From assembly GCF_036860695.1 (NCBI RefSeq), contig NZ_JAYKGJ010000001.1:868001-932000 (forward strand): DNA of 64,000 bases, given 5' to 3'. How positions within the stretch are numbered: position 1 is the first letter of the stretch; each line of letters opens with the position of its first letter. The notes beneath the pieces were generated by a model. That model did not search any database. It saw nothing but the letters and a program-made list of their open reading frames with translations, and was not told the origin of the DNA. Source of the stretch: Rosettibacter firmus (GTDB lineage Bacteria; Bacteroidota; Ignavibacteria; Ignavibacteriales; Melioribacteraceae). Of this stretch, positions 55,578 through 64,000 are shown in pieces. The position numbers and the translations under genes are program-made.

Positions 55578-55985
55578 TTAATCTATTTGTAATAATTACC
55601 AATTATACTTTTTCATAAACTTTAAATTATTGCGAATACATTTATAATTTTAATTCACAACGTATATGCATATTGCTTAATATTATCAATAAAATCAATA
55701 AAAAAGAAATTAATTATTTAATGCTTTCCATTCATTTATAAAAGTATATAAGTGATTTATTTCTATTAGAATCTTGCAGATAATTTGATTTGATTCATTC
55801 ATATTGGTATTCTAATAAACTTTCTCAATAATTAAAAATAACAGTTTTATTATGCAATGGTAAACATATCCTTCGTATGTTATGATATGAATAAAAATTT
55901 TATCCTTCAAGTAAAGAATTTATGGTTATAAATTGAATTATGATTTAAATTTGTTTCAGGTTATAAAAAAATATTTAAAAGAATC
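55578..55985. other. Non-coding region between divergent sigma and dehydrogenase genes
   Basis: 408 bases with very high A/T content and no open frame of note. It should hold both divergent promoters. I saw no convincing operator, RNA gene or repeat. Confidence 0.5.
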
Positions 55986-56804
55986 ATGGAGCAAAAAACT
56001 ATTTTAATAACTGGTTCTACTGATGGAATTGGAAAACAAGTTGCAATTGAACTTGCCAGATTAGGTCACAGAATAATTTTACATGGAAGAAATATCTCAA
56101 AAGTTAATCAAACAGCAAAAGAAATAAATGAATTGACAAATAATTCAAAATTAGAAGAATATGTTGCAGATTTCACTTCATTTAAGGAAGTTAAAGAAAT
56201 GGCATTAAAACTCAAGAATAAATTTGATTGTATAGATGTATTAATAAACAACGCTGGCGTTTATATGAATAAAAAAATAATTACAGAAGATGGCTATGAA
56301 ACAACTTTTCAGGTTAACCATCTTTCTCACTTTTTATTAACAAATCTTTTAATTGATTTAATAAAATTCAGTTCACAGGGGAGAATAATTAATGTAAGTT
56401 CAATTGCACATCAAAGTGCAGATTTTGATTTAGAAAATTTAAATGGTGAAAAATATTTTTCTCCTTACAATGCATATGCAGTATCAAAATTTGCTAATAT
56501 TTTATTTACAAAAAAACTTGCAGAATATTTAAATGAAACAAAAATTACAGTAAATGCACTTCATCCTGGAGTGATTTCAACAAAATTGTTGAGAGCTGGT
56601 TTTAATATTTCAGGGGCATCTGTTAAAAAGGGGGCAGAAACACCCGTATACTTAGCAATTTCACCAGAAGTTGAAAATATCAGTGGCGAATATTTTATTG
56701 ATAAAAGAATTGAAAAAACTCATCCTGACACTTATAACGAATTTCTACTTACTGAATTCTGGAATATTAGTGCTAAAATGGTCGGCTTAGATAATATTAC
56801 TTAA
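55986..56804 (+). CDS. Short-chain dehydrogenase/reductase
   Basis: A 272-residue SDR protein. The cofactor loop TGSTDGIGKQ starts near residue 10, NNAGVYM is at about 88-94, the catalytic Ser is in INVSSIAH and the Tyr/Lys pair is in YAVSKFAN. HGRN after strand beta-2 suggests NADP preference. The pattern fits the retinol-dehydrogenase-like branch of classical SDRs; substrate unknown. The 3' end overlaps the stop of the convergent 150-residue gene by 8 bases. Confidence 0.9.
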   Translation: MEQKTILITGSTDGIGKQVAIELARLGHRIILHGRNISKVNQTAKEINELTNNSKLEEYVADFTSFKEVKEMALKLKNKFDCIDVLINNAGVYMNKKIITEDGYETTFQVNHLSHFLLTNLLIDLIKFSSQGRIINVSSIAHQSADFDLENLNGEKYFSPYNAYAVSKFANILFTKKLAEYLNETKITVNALHPGVISTKLLRAGFNISGASVKKGAETPVYLAISPEVENISGEYFIDKRIEKTHPDTYNEFLLTEFWNISAKMVGLDNIT

Positions 56805-57249
56805 TTGTTGAACGATCTGCTTTGAATTTTATCTCATACTTTTTAGAGTAAGCATTTTCAAATAATGTTAAATTCATTCTTACACCTGGACCTTGAATTT
56901 TAAAGTCGCCAACATTTAGAGTATCAATTTTCATATTTTGTTTTCCACATTCAGTAAGAAAATTGCTAAGAGCATTTTTAGCTTCTTTTTCTGAATTATA
57001 CATAAAATCAACTTGAATTTGATACACTCCTTCTTTATCTGCTATAAAAGCCATTCTTGAATTTTTTGTTTGATAATAAATGCATTCCATATAAGGATTT
57101 GATTTGTCGTGATGTAATGGCTTACCAAATTTTTTTATAACTTCCTGAGAATTTTTTCCAATAAACTGGCAGAGAGAAATATCTTGAGAATAAAGCAAAC
57201 CCTGGAAGAAGAAGAGAAATGTTGCTAAAAAACACAATTTGTTTTTCAT
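56797..57249 (-). CDS. Exported hypothetical protein
   Basis: A 150-residue protein with a signal peptide (MKNKLCFLATFLFFFQG...YSQ). The mature part is alpha/beta with FIGKNSQEVIKKFGKPLHHD, a pattern like the small periplasmic lipoprotein-like (SmpA/BamE-type) fold where a helix-G-K-P turn precedes beta strands. This similarity is weak and I do not assign a family. It follows kup on the same strand but 121 bases away. Convergent 8-base overlap with the dehydrogenase gene. Confidence 0.7.
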   Translation of the reverse strand: MKNKLCFLATFLFFFQGLLYSQDISLCQFIGKNSQEVIKKFGKPLHHDKSNPYMECIYYQTKNSRMAFIADKEGVYQIQVDFMYNSEKEAKNALSNFLTECGKQNMKIDTLNVGDFKIQGPGVRMNLTLFENAYSKKYEIKFKADRSTIK

Positions 57250-57370
57250 AGCAACCTCTTCAAAATATTTATATAAAATACTCTTACTCTAACTCAAGAT
57301 CAAAGTATCTTAAAAGAACTATAATCACATAATAAATTTTACAACATTTTAGAATTAACTTCAACACAAA

Positions 57371-59206
57371 TCAAATTTCAATGCGGGTTATTACACCGTG
57401 CAGTTTTTGATAAGGAAGGTCCAAGAACTGAACAAAATTTGGAGTAATTCTTTTAATTAGTGAAAATATCTTCAAAGTAGCTTTTTTAGTATGAACATCA
57501 TCAACACCATAGAACATAACTTTTGGTTCAATTTGAAGTTCTTTTAAAACTTTCATAACATCCACTTTTTCTTGATATCCTATTTGAACTTCAAGTCCAG
57601 ATAATCCTTCTGTTATTTCAGGCTCGAATAGTTTTTGCATACCAAAAGGTTTATCCATTGTTGCTATTGAAATTAAAATATTATGTTCATAAATAATATT
57701 ACTACTAATTGTGCAATGAACCATATAGGGAGGAATTGTATCAAGATCTTTAGTAAAGAACAATGCTGTACCAGGCAATACATTACCTGTTGCATAGAGT
57801 TGATCAAAACTCGTAATAAAAGTATCGATTGGGAGTGCTCTAAATGCTTTATGCACAGCTCTATTTCCACCTGTCCAAATTCTAATAGTTAATAAAGGTA
57901 TAAGAGCAATAATTATTGACCAGTAACCACCATGTGGAATTTTGAATATGACTGCAACAAGAAAAATTAAATTAACTGTAAAAACAAATAAAGCAATTGC
58001 CACTTTCCATTTTATCTTAAATCTATAAAAAATCCATATCATGAAGAATGTGCTGATTGCCATTGTCATTGTAACAGCAAAACCATAAGCTGCTGCTAAG
58101 TTTTGTGATTTACGGAAAATCAAAATCATTAAAATTACTGCAACCAGTAAAATCCAATTAACAGCAGCAATATAAATTTGTGATTTTAAATGCGTTGAAG
58201 TATACTTAACACGCATCAAAGGAAAGATATAAGTACGAATACCTTGATAAACCAGCGAAAACATTGCAGAGATCATTGCTTGAGAAGCAATTATTGTTGC
58301 CATCAATGTAAGAATTAAAAAAGGTATATATAAAAACTGAGCTTGCGATTTAATCATAGTAAATAGAATATTGAAATTATTATATTTCCCGACATGTTCT
58401 AAAAGAAATGCTCCCTGTCCAAAATAATTTATAACAAGAGCGAAAAATACAATGTACCATGCTCTTCTAATAGGTTCTCGTCCTAAATGCCCCATATCAG
58501 CATAAATTGCTTCTCCACCAGTTGCACACAGAATAACTTCTGATAAAACAAAGAATCCTGTAATTCCATTATGTGTCATAAATTCAATAGCATAATAAGG
58601 ACTTATCGCAGTAAGAACTTGAGGATTTTTAAATAAAGATATAGCTCCTGAGAGAAAAAGAGATAAAAACCATAAAAGCATTATAGGTCCAAAAGAAGCT
58701 GCTACTTTATCCGTTCCTCTTGACTGTACAGAAAATAGAAATAATGTAATGATAATTGTAATAAGTACAATAGTACTTTGTTCAATGTGACCTATTCCAG
58801 GTATTAATTCTAAGCCTTCAACTGCTGAAAGTATACTTATTGCAGGTGTTATAACTCCATCGCCCATCAATAATGAGACGCCTACATATCCAAGAAAAGT
58901 AATAAAAACAATCGAACGCCCTCTTTTAATTGAACTACGGAGTATCTCTTTTAAAACAATTATACCACCTTCACCTTTAGAACTAAGACTCATTGCTAAA
59001 AAAGTATACTCAATTGTAACAAGAATTATTAATGTCCAGAAAACAAGTGATAGAATCCCAAGGACATTTTGAAATGTAGGTGGCGTGATAATAAATATTA
59101 CGGTTAAAGTATAAATGGGACTTGTACCAATATCTCCAAATACAAGTCCCATTGCTTTAAGAATTTCTAAGCTCTCTTTAAGTTTTTTGGAGTTACTATT
59201 CACCAA
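57371..59206 (-). CDS. kup: Low-affinity potassium transporter Kup
   Basis: A 611-residue membrane protein with about 12 spans and a cytoplasmic C-terminal domain. VFGDIGTSPIYTL near residue 25, the KGEGGI motif and GDGVITPAISILSAVEGLE are Kup/HAK hallmarks. It imports potassium, probably with protons. No ATG is available at the N-terminus: the frame begins with TTG at 59206 or GTG at 59203, right after an in-frame stop a few codons upstream. No strong ribosome-binding site is seen. A 40-residue membrane protein is coded 39 bases upstream on the same strand and may supply translational coupling. Confidence 0.95.
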   Translation of the reverse strand: MVNSNSKKLKESLEILKAMGLVFGDIGTSPIYTLTVIFIITPPTFQNVLGILSLVFWTLIILVTIEYTFLAMSLSSKGEGGIIVLKEILRSSIKRGRSIVFITFLGYVGVSLLMGDGVITPAISILSAVEGLELIPGIGHIEQSTIVLITIIITLFLFSVQSRGTDKVAASFGPIMLLWFLSLFLSGAISLFKNPQVLTAISPYYAIEFMTHNGITGFFVLSEVILCATGGEAIYADMGHLGREPIRRAWYIVFFALVINYFGQGAFLLEHVGKYNNFNILFTMIKSQAQFLYIPFLILTLMATIIASQAMISAMFSLVYQGIRTYIFPLMRVKYTSTHLKSQIYIAAVNWILLVAVILMILIFRKSQNLAAAYGFAVTMTMAISTFFMIWIFYRFKIKWKVAIALFVFTVNLIFLVAVIFKIPHGGYWSIIIALIPLLTIRIWTGGNRAVHKAFRALPIDTFITSFDQLYATGNVLPGTALFFTKDLDTIPPYMVHCTISSNIIYEHNILISIATMDKPFGMQKLFEPEITEGLSGLEVQIGYQEKVDVMKVLKELQIEPKVMFYGVDDVHTKKATLKIFSLIKRITPNFVQFLDLPYQKLHGVITRIEI

Positions 59207-59245
59207 TGGAAGATTTTTTTATTGTAAATAAATTACTCAATATAA

Positions 59246-59368
59246 TTAACCAAAAAGCATATCATAAATAAGATAACCAATTACATATAAAATACTTATA
59301 CCTAATATGCCCATTAAAAAATAAAAAGTTATATCCTGAAATTTCTTTTTATCTTGAATTTTATCCAT
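59246..59368 (-). CDS. Small single-span membrane protein upstream of kup
   Basis: A 40-residue frame, ATG at 59366-59368, TAA at 59246-59248, with an AAGGG site about eight bases before the start. A charged N-terminus (DKIQDKKKFQD) is followed by one hydrophobic helix (about 13-39). The strong ribosome-binding site, charge pattern and position 39 bases before kup support a real gene. It may help the transporter in the way KdpF helps KdpABC, but no sequence similarity to KdpF is claimed. Confidence 0.62.
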   Translation of the reverse strand: MDKIQDKKKFQDITFYFLMGILGISILYVIGYLIYDMLFG

Positions 59369-59462
59369 AGTAACCCTTTTTAAAAAATTTTTAAAAAAGC
59401 ACTGCAATACATAGCATTTTATATAAAAAAAAACAAATTAATATTTTATTTTATGGACAATA

Positions 59463-60374
59463 CTAAAACAAATCATCAATCGATAAATAGCGTTCTCCTG
59501 TATCGTAATTAAAAGTAAGTATTTTTTTCCCTGAAGGTATATCCATCAATTTTTTATTAACTGCGGCAAGAGCTGCCCCGGTTGAAATTCCAGCAAATAG
59601 ACCTTCTTCCTTAGCAGCTCTTCTAGCGAATTCAAATGCTTCATCTTTGGTTATCTGAATTACACCATCAATCAAATTCATATCAAAAATTGCAGGTATA
59701 AATCCAGCCCCAATTCCCTGGATTGGATGTGGTCCTGGTGCTCCTCCAGATATAACAGGTGAAGCAGCAGGTTCAACCGCAAATACTTTTAAGTAAGGAA
59801 ATTTTTCTTTGAGTACCTTTGCTACGCCTGTTATATGACCACCAGTTCCAACACCTGTAATAAAATAATCAAATCCATCCGGGAAATCATTTAATATTTC
59901 CTGTGCTGTTGTTTCAATATGAATTTTTACGTTTGCTTCATTTTCAAATTGTTGAGGAATCCACACCCTGGGATTATTCGCTGCCATTTCTTTAGCTTTC
60001 TCTATTGCACCTTTCATACCGAGTTCACGAGGTGTGAGTTCAAATTCAGCTCCATATGCAGCCATGATTTTTCTTCTTTCAATCGACATTGATTCTGGCA
60101 TAACTAAAATTAATTTATAGCCTTTAATAGCAGCTACCATTGCTAATCCAATTCCTGTATTTCCCGATGTTGGTTCAACAATTATGCTATCAGGTTTTAA
60201 TATGCCTTTTTTCTCGGCATCTTCTATCATCGAAAGAGCAATTCGGTCTTTGATACTTCCACCTGGATTTGCTCTTTCTAATTTAATCCATACTTCTTGG
60301 TTGTTACCAAATAGTTTGTTTATTCTTAAATGTGGTGTATTACCAATTAAATCGAGAACATTTAGTGCTTTCAT
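59463..60374 (-). CDS. cysK: Cysteine synthase A (O-acetylserine sulfhydrylase)
   Basis: A 303-residue PLP enzyme of normal length. The Lys that binds PLP is in [11 protein letters not shown], the substrate loop is [12 protein letters not shown], the phosphate loop is [11 protein letters not shown], and [10 protein letters not shown] is family-typical. It makes cysteine from O-acetylserine and sulfide. It follows the serine acetyltransferase gene by 12 bases on the same strand with its own AAGGAG site, so the two steps of cysteine synthesis are in one operon and the two proteins may form the cysteine synthase complex. Confidence 0.96.
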   Translation of the reverse strand: MKALNVLDLIGNTPHLRINKLFGNNQEVWIKLERANPGGSIKDRIALSMIEDAEKKGILKPDSIIVEPTSGNTGIGLAMVAAIKGYKLILVMPESMSIERRKIMAAYGAEFELTPRELGMKGAIEKAKEMAANNPRVWIPQQFENEANVKIHIETTAQEILNDFPDGFDYFITGVGTGGHITGVAKVLKEKFPYLKVFAVEPAASPVISGGAPGPHPIQGIGAGFIPAIFDMNLIDGVIQITKDEAFEFARRAAKEEGLFAGISTGAALAAVNKKLMDIPSGKKILTFNYDTGERYLSIDDLF

Positions 60375-60386
60375 TATAACTCCTTT

Positions 60387-61244
60387 TTAAATGACAAAAT
60401 CGATTGTGTTTTCAAATTCTTTTGTTCTTCTTACACGTACTTCACTTTTATTATATACAATTGAATTTGGTGGTATACTTTGAGTAACCCATGAATTACC
60501 CCCGATAATACTATTCTTTCCAATCACTGTATTTCCACCCAGTATTACAGCCTGAGAATATATCACAACATCATCCTCAATTGTTGGATGTCTTTTTTGT
60601 TGCGATAGACTTTTATCAACACTTAGTGCTCCAAGAGTAACACCCTGATATAGTTTTACATTTTTCCCTATGATGGTAGTCTCTCCAATTACAATTCCAG
60701 TACCATGATCAATAAAGAATGGTGAATCAATTGTAGCTCCAGGATGTATATCAATTCCGGTAATCTGGTGAGCATGTTCAGTAAGGATTCTTGGAATAAT
60801 AGGTACTTTCAATAAATAAAGTTCATGAGCTACTCTGTAAATAAGAATAGCCATAAATCCTGGATAAGCTAAAATAACTTCATCTACACTTTCGGCAGCA
60901 GGATCTCCCTGGTAAATAAATTCAGCATCAGCCCAGAGCATATGATGAATATCTGGCAGTTTTGATATAAAGTTATCTGCTATCTCTTCAATGTTAGGTG
61001 GAGCCATTCCATTTAATAATTTTATAAGTTGAATTAAATCTCTTTTCAAAAGCTGAAGTTTTGAAATAATATCTTCTTGATTAAAATAGACTTTATTAGA
61101 AAAATGTGGAAAAAGAAAATCAATCAACCCATTTAGATATTCAATTGCTTCTGTTTTAAGAGAAGAATTGCAAAAGTGAGTTTGTCTTTTAGATAATAAT
61201 TCCTTTGCAAAATTATTCAGTTTATTCCTATCTATAGATTTCAT
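60387..61244 (-). CDS. cysE: Serine O-acetyltransferase
   Basis: A 285-residue left-handed beta-helix acyltransferase. The N-terminal helical domain (1-150) contains DPAAESVDEVILAYPGF, and the hexapeptide repeats (about 175-270) contain IDIHPGATID and HGTGIVIGETTIIG with the catalytic His pair. It acetylates serine from acetyl-CoA. The C-terminal end is VRVRRTKEFENTIDFVI; the terminal Ile is the usual residue that inserts into CysK. Start ATG at 61244 has AAAGGTG upstream. It leads the cysE-cysK operon. Confidence 0.95.
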   Translation of the reverse strand: MKSIDRNKLNNFAKELLSKRQTHFCNSSLKTEAIEYLNGLIDFLFPHFSNKVYFNQEDIISKLQLLKRDLIQLIKLLNGMAPPNIEEIADNFISKLPDIHHMLWADAEFIYQGDPAAESVDEVILAYPGFMAILIYRVAHELYLLKVPIIPRILTEHAHQITGIDIHPGATIDSPFFIDHGTGIVIGETTIIGKNVKLYQGVTLGALSVDKSLSQQKRHPTIEDDVVIYSQAVILGGNTVIGKNSIIGGNSWVTQSIPPNSIVYNKSEVRVRRTKEFENTIDFVI

Positions 61245-61463
61245 GGTTTCACCTTTAATAAAATTCTTTTTTATAAACTATTTAACTAAGAAAAGAATTA
61301 GAAGGAAAAATTAGAGAAGCAACAACAGATGCAATCGCGTGCAACAAATTGGACTTTATTCTTAAACGAAATATTTTTAATTAATAAATTCACTTTTATA
61401 AAAAATTAATAATTTCATTAACAAAAATGCACTCTTTAAAAGAAAAGTTCAACATAATAAAAA

Positions 61464-61482
61464 AGCGGCTTGTAAAGCCGCT
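61464..61482 (-). terminator. Rho-independent terminator of the cold-shock gene
   Basis: Eight-base GC-rich arms (61464-61471 and 61475-61482) with a 3-base loop, followed leftward by a run of T on the coding strand. It lies 27 bases past the cold-shock stop. A textbook intrinsic terminator and the most GC-rich one in the window. Confidence 0.9.
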
Positions 61483-61508
61483 CAGTTGTTGCAAATAATA
61501 AAATTATA

Positions 61509-61721
61509 TTATTTCACAACTTTTACATCTTGAGCTTGAGGTCCTTTTGGTCCTTCACCAACAGTGAACTCCACTTTTTGACCTTTTTCAAGGCTTTTGT
61601 ATCCGTCCGCCTGAATCGAAGAGAAATGAACGAAAACATCACCACCTTGATTGCGCTCAATAAAACCGTAACCTTTTGCAGCATTAAACCATTTTACGGT
61701 TCCGCTTTCACGCTCTGCCAT
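61509..61721 (-). CDS. Cold-shock-domain RNA/DNA-binding protein
   Basis: A 70-residue cold-shock protein of CspA type. RNP1 is KGYGFIE and RNP2 is VFVHFSSI; the start [17 protein letters not shown] and the aromatic surface are intact. It binds single-stranded nucleic acid and melts RNA structure. A strong AAAGGAG site lies eight bases before the ATG, and a rho-independent terminator ends the gene. About 150 bases of upstream sequence could hold a cold-regulated leader, but no defined cold-shock element was recognised. Confidence 0.96.
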   Translation of the reverse strand: MAERESGTVKWFNAAKGYGFIERNQGGDVFVHFSSIQADGYKSLEKGQKVEFTVGEGPKGPQAQDVKVVK

Positions 61722-61871
61722 TGAAAAAACTCCTTTAAAAATGTTACTTACTACTTGAGAAGCAGAAAACTTAAATAGATTTTAATGCCCCCGGCAATAA
61801 AATTTATCAAAGTATCTGCTCTACTATTACAAGTTAATAAATAAATTTTGTAAAACAAAAAATATTATTTA

Positions 61872-62222
61872 TTACATCCCCTTCAACATAAAAGCTATTT
61901 GAGCGGCTTGTTTCTGATTATATTCAAAAGCAATTCTTTTGTAATTAACAAGATCTAATATTGTACCTATAAAACAAATGCCACAAGTTAAGAGATATAA
62001 AATTCCTAAACCTATCTGATCTGTTAAAAATCTTTGTATACCCGCAATCCCAAGAAATCCTACCAGTGTTACAAGTAAAATTGTCTGGGGATCTTTTCTG
62101 CGAGCACGATAGATATTAATAAATTGTTGTGCCTTTTTATCATCATAGTCTTTCAGGAGATTTGAAATATAAATTTGTTCTTCTCCCATAATTTCTGGCA
62201 TTAATTCGTAAATGTTTATCAT
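61872..62222 (-). CDS. TM2-domain membrane protein
   Basis: A 116-residue protein: a charged N-terminal helix region (1-45), then a TM2 domain with two spans (about 47-68 and 70-90) separated by a short GIQRF turn, and a helical tail. The pattern LLVTLVGFLGIAGIQRF...DLVNYKR matches TM2 proteins. Their role is unclear; they often accompany DUF2752 proteins. Here the start overlaps the stop of such a gene by 4 bases (ATGA), so the two are produced as a pair. Confidence 0.87.
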   Translation of the reverse strand: MINIYELMPEIMGEEQIYISNLLKDYDDKKAQQFINIYRARRKDPQTILLVTLVGFLGIAGIQRFLTDQIGLGILYLLTCGICFIGTILDLVNYKRIAFEYNQKQAAQIAFMLKGM

Positions 62223-62593
62223 ATAGACTCCCTAAGTTTAAAGTTATTATAAGTTTTCATAACTAGCATTATGATTCTATGTAAAATGATAATTAATGCT
62301 ATAAGACCCAGTGGATGTGACTTAAATGAATTTGAAAAATCAAAATGAAAAATAAAAGATATTGATCTTCCTAAACCACAACCGGGACAATATGTAATCC
62401 CCATATTATTGAGTGGACAAAGTGTAAATGTTTGTTCAGCATAAGGATTTATTAGCATTAAAAATATAAATCCCATAATCCAGGCTATTGCTTCCCATTC
62501 TATTTTTTTAATTATAAAATTAAATGCATTTAAATACTTTGTTATTCTACTCTTATACTTTATATCAAAACCAATTAATTTAATCTGTGCCAT
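62219..62593 (-). CDS. DUF2752-family membrane protein
   Basis: A 124-residue protein with three hydrophobic spans. The central motif CPLNNMGITYCPGCGLGRSISF (Cys, then Cys-Pro-Gly-Cys-Gly) with a following SHPLG is the hallmark of DUF2752. The Cys and His residues could bind a metal or heme, but no function is established. It is coupled to the TM2 gene downstream. No other gene overlaps its start. Confidence 0.88.
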   Translation of the reverse strand: MAQIKLIGFDIKYKSRITKYLNAFNFIIKKIEWEAIAWIMGFIFLMLINPYAEQTFTLCPLNNMGITYCPGCGLGRSISFIFHFDFSNSFKSHPLGLIALIIILHRIIMLVMKTYNNFKLRESI

Positions 62594-62709
62594 TAATAAA
62601 AAGAATTAGTAAAAAAATATTCTATTAAACAATTTTTATTCTCACAACATTAGTCGCTTGAAGTTCAATAAGGTTTTTTCTTTTATTACTCAAAACAAAA
62701 ATAATTTTC

Positions 62710-63219
62710 TTAATTAAGGTACCGTTCTTTAATTACATTTAAATGATGAAGTGTGTGCCCTGCAATAATATACGCTATTGCTCTTACTGTAATATCTATT
62801 CCATTAATAATACCTTTGCGTAACATCATTTCATCTGTCATTCCTTTAAACATCATAATTGTAGATTTTCTTAGCAATATAAATTCATCCAGTATATCTT
62901 TAAAAGATATTGATGAATAATTAGATTCCTGTATAAATAAATTTTCATCAAATGTTACGAGTTGATTTGGATCGCTTCGAGATACTCTTAATGCTCTGCA
63001 GGCAAATATTCTTTCACTATCTACAAGATGACCCAGAACTTCTTTTATGCTCCATTTATTTTCTGCATAACGATAGTTTGATTTTTCTTCATCAATACTC
63101 TTGAAAAACTCTTCTGTTTCATTCAATTGTTTTTCAAGGACTTCAATTATATTTTCAGATGAAATTAAATCTACATACGATTTGTAGTACTGTGCATATT
63201 CATTTTCACCTGGTTTCAT
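62710..63219 (-). CDS. DinB-superfamily (DinB_2/YfiT-like) putative metal-dependent protein
   Basis: A 169-residue four-helix-bundle protein. NKWSIKEVLGHLVDSERIF gives the first His (about 64), and AGHTLHHLNVIKERYL gives the second and third (about 155 and 159), the three ligands of the usual metal site. The family contains bacillithiol/thiol transferases and hydrolases; no substrate can be named. It is spaced from its neighbours by about 40 and 116 bases and is probably an independent gene. Confidence 0.88.
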   Translation of the reverse strand: MKPGENEYAQYYKSYVDLISSENIIEVLEKQLNETEEFFKSIDEEKSNYRYAENKWSIKEVLGHLVDSERIFACRALRVSRSDPNQLVTFDENLFIQESNYSSISFKDILDEFILLRKSTIMMFKGMTDEMMLRKGIINGIDITVRAIAYIIAGHTLHHLNVIKERYLN

Positions 63220-63258
63220 AACCTAACCTTTCATTTTATTATAATATCATTTTTAATT

Positions 63259-64000
63259 TCATTTTGAAGTTATATTAATATAATAGCCCTTGCTAAATAA
63301 ATACGATTTATGAAATTCAATATAATTACGAATTGCTTCTATACAAATTACCTTTGTAATCCCTGTTCTTAATATTTGTTCTTTTTCTACATAAAGATCA
63401 CCTTTATATGGCACCATAGGATTAAAATCTAAATTTCTGTCTTTAGTTAAAGGATGAATTGTATATTGAAAATCTGCTGGCACAGACTTTATTAATCCCA
63501 CGAGTTCAAAGTTTGGAACTCCATCCCGAATTGCCAGCACAATACCACCACTGGAACCACGATTAAAAACAGCATCAATTAAAAATGTATTTTTTTCTTT
63601 ACTCGAAATACTTACAAGGGCTTTAGATATCATTTTCAAATTCATCGGATAACCAAAAACATAAACAAAATTCCCCCATTCAAGTTCAGATGATTTTCCC
63701 CATGGATAATTAAAAACAGAAGCACCAATAACTTCGTTATAAGATAATTTTTTCCCAAGTAGAGCAATATCAATATTTTTATCCAAAAGTATAATATCAA
63801 GTTCACCCCCCGAAGGTAAATCGGGAATATAATTTGTCTGACGTGTTTTTATTGAAATACTCTGTATATAATCTGAAGTTGTTCCATCTGGATTAAAAAA
63901 ATAAGAAATAATTGTATCTTCAAAAGATACTACATGAGCAACCGTCAAAAAAAGTACTTTATCATTATCCTTATAAATTAAAGTAGCAGTTCCAGAAGCT
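63259..64000 (-). CDS. Trypsin-like serine protease, 5' end cut by window edge
   Basis: The frame is open from base 64000 down to its stop at 63259, about 247 residues; the true start lies outside. The catalytic His is in FLTVAHVV, the Asp probably in NIDIALLGK, and the Ser in FNRGSSGGIV, the order of chymotrypsin-fold proteases. GTATLI before the His block is typical. The signal peptide and any regulatory part are not in view. There is no PDZ domain in the visible C-terminus, so it is not a complete DegP-type protein. Confidence 0.82.
   Translation of the reverse strand, partial: ASGTATLIYKDNDKVLFLTVAHVVSFEDTIISYFFNPDGTTSDYIQSISIKTRQTNYIPDLPSGGELDIILLDKNIDIALLGKKLSYNEVIGASVFNYPWGKSSELEWGNFVYVFGYPMNLKMISKALVSISSKEKNTFLIDAVFNRGSSGGIVLAIRDGVPNFELVGLIKSVPADFQYTIHPLTKDRNLDFNPMVPYKGDLYVEKEQILRTGITKVICIEAIRNYIEFHKSYLFSKGYYINITSK

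Noticed and set aside
1-64000. tRNA, rRNA, CRISPR, insertion sequences, prophage genes, riboswitches
   Set aside because: None was recognised on either strand by reading; a covariance-model search would be needed to exclude small structured RNAs.

Overview
The window is AT-rich (by eye roughly 30% GC, not computed), densely coded DNA from a Gram-negative bacterium, most likely of the Bacteroidota/Chlorobi group and probably Ignavibacteria. The clues are many exported proteins whose signal peptides end in SQ or AQ, a very large surface protein with a sorting-type C-terminus and FlgD-like fold, a beta-propeller/Y_Y_Y sensor kinase, strings of PAS/REC hybrid kinases, and a stressosome locus wired to histidine kinases. 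I saw no tRNA, rRNA, CRISPR array, transposase or phage gene. The lineage is an inference from gene content only.

Layout. 1-1271: 5' part of an exported amidase. 1297-4524: exported GH38 alpha-mannosidase. 4640-6765: sodium:solute symporter with three small membrane proteins, translationally coupled. 6852-9977: propeller sensor kinase. 10093-12932: HAD phosphatase, M23 peptidase and an exported MORN-like repeat protein. 13020-14681: long coiled-coil protein. 14707-20316: two SGNH-fold proteins, a fatty-acyl-AMP-ligase-like enzyme, an acyl carrier protein and an MBOAT acyltransferase. This is a complete Dlt-like cell-surface acylation set with a fatty-acyl-type ligase in place of D-alanine ligase. 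20510-28598: stressosome core (RsbR-, RsbS-, RsbT- and RsbX-like) in one operon with three histidine kinases and a receiver protein; the first kinase carries an RsbT-like N-terminal domain with a damaged N box. 28693-32027: TPR/beta-barrel protein and a thioesterase.

32069-38305: 2078-residue exported lamin-tail/CARDB repeat protein with an internal tandem duplication. 38505-44490: gltB-gltD glutamate synthase. 44491-44979: non-coding, with a perfect palindrome. 44980-51758: S9 peptidase, cdsA, a zinc-ribbon protein, CPBP protease, a Yip1-like protein and priA. 51868-55577: SUMF1-like lipoprotein, NYN nuclease, NTF2-like lipoprotein and an ECF sigma/anti-sigma pair. 55986-61721: short-chain dehydrogenase, a small exported protein, kup with a 40-residue companion, cysE-cysK and a cold-shock gene. 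61872-64000: TM2 and DUF2752 membrane proteins, a DinB-fold protein and the 3' part of a trypsin-like protease.

Two regions deserve most attention. The 14.7-20.3 kb operon should activate a carboxylic acid, load it on a dedicated carrier, move it across the inner membrane and hand it to an extracytoplasmic acceptor. The 20.5-28.6 kb operon holds the RsbR/S/T/X switch without RsbU/V/W and sends its output into two-component kinases, apparently through a pseudo-RsbT domain. Three unlisted small membrane-protein genes beside transporters (4640-4765, 4762-4878, 59246-59368) were found by reading the strand directly.
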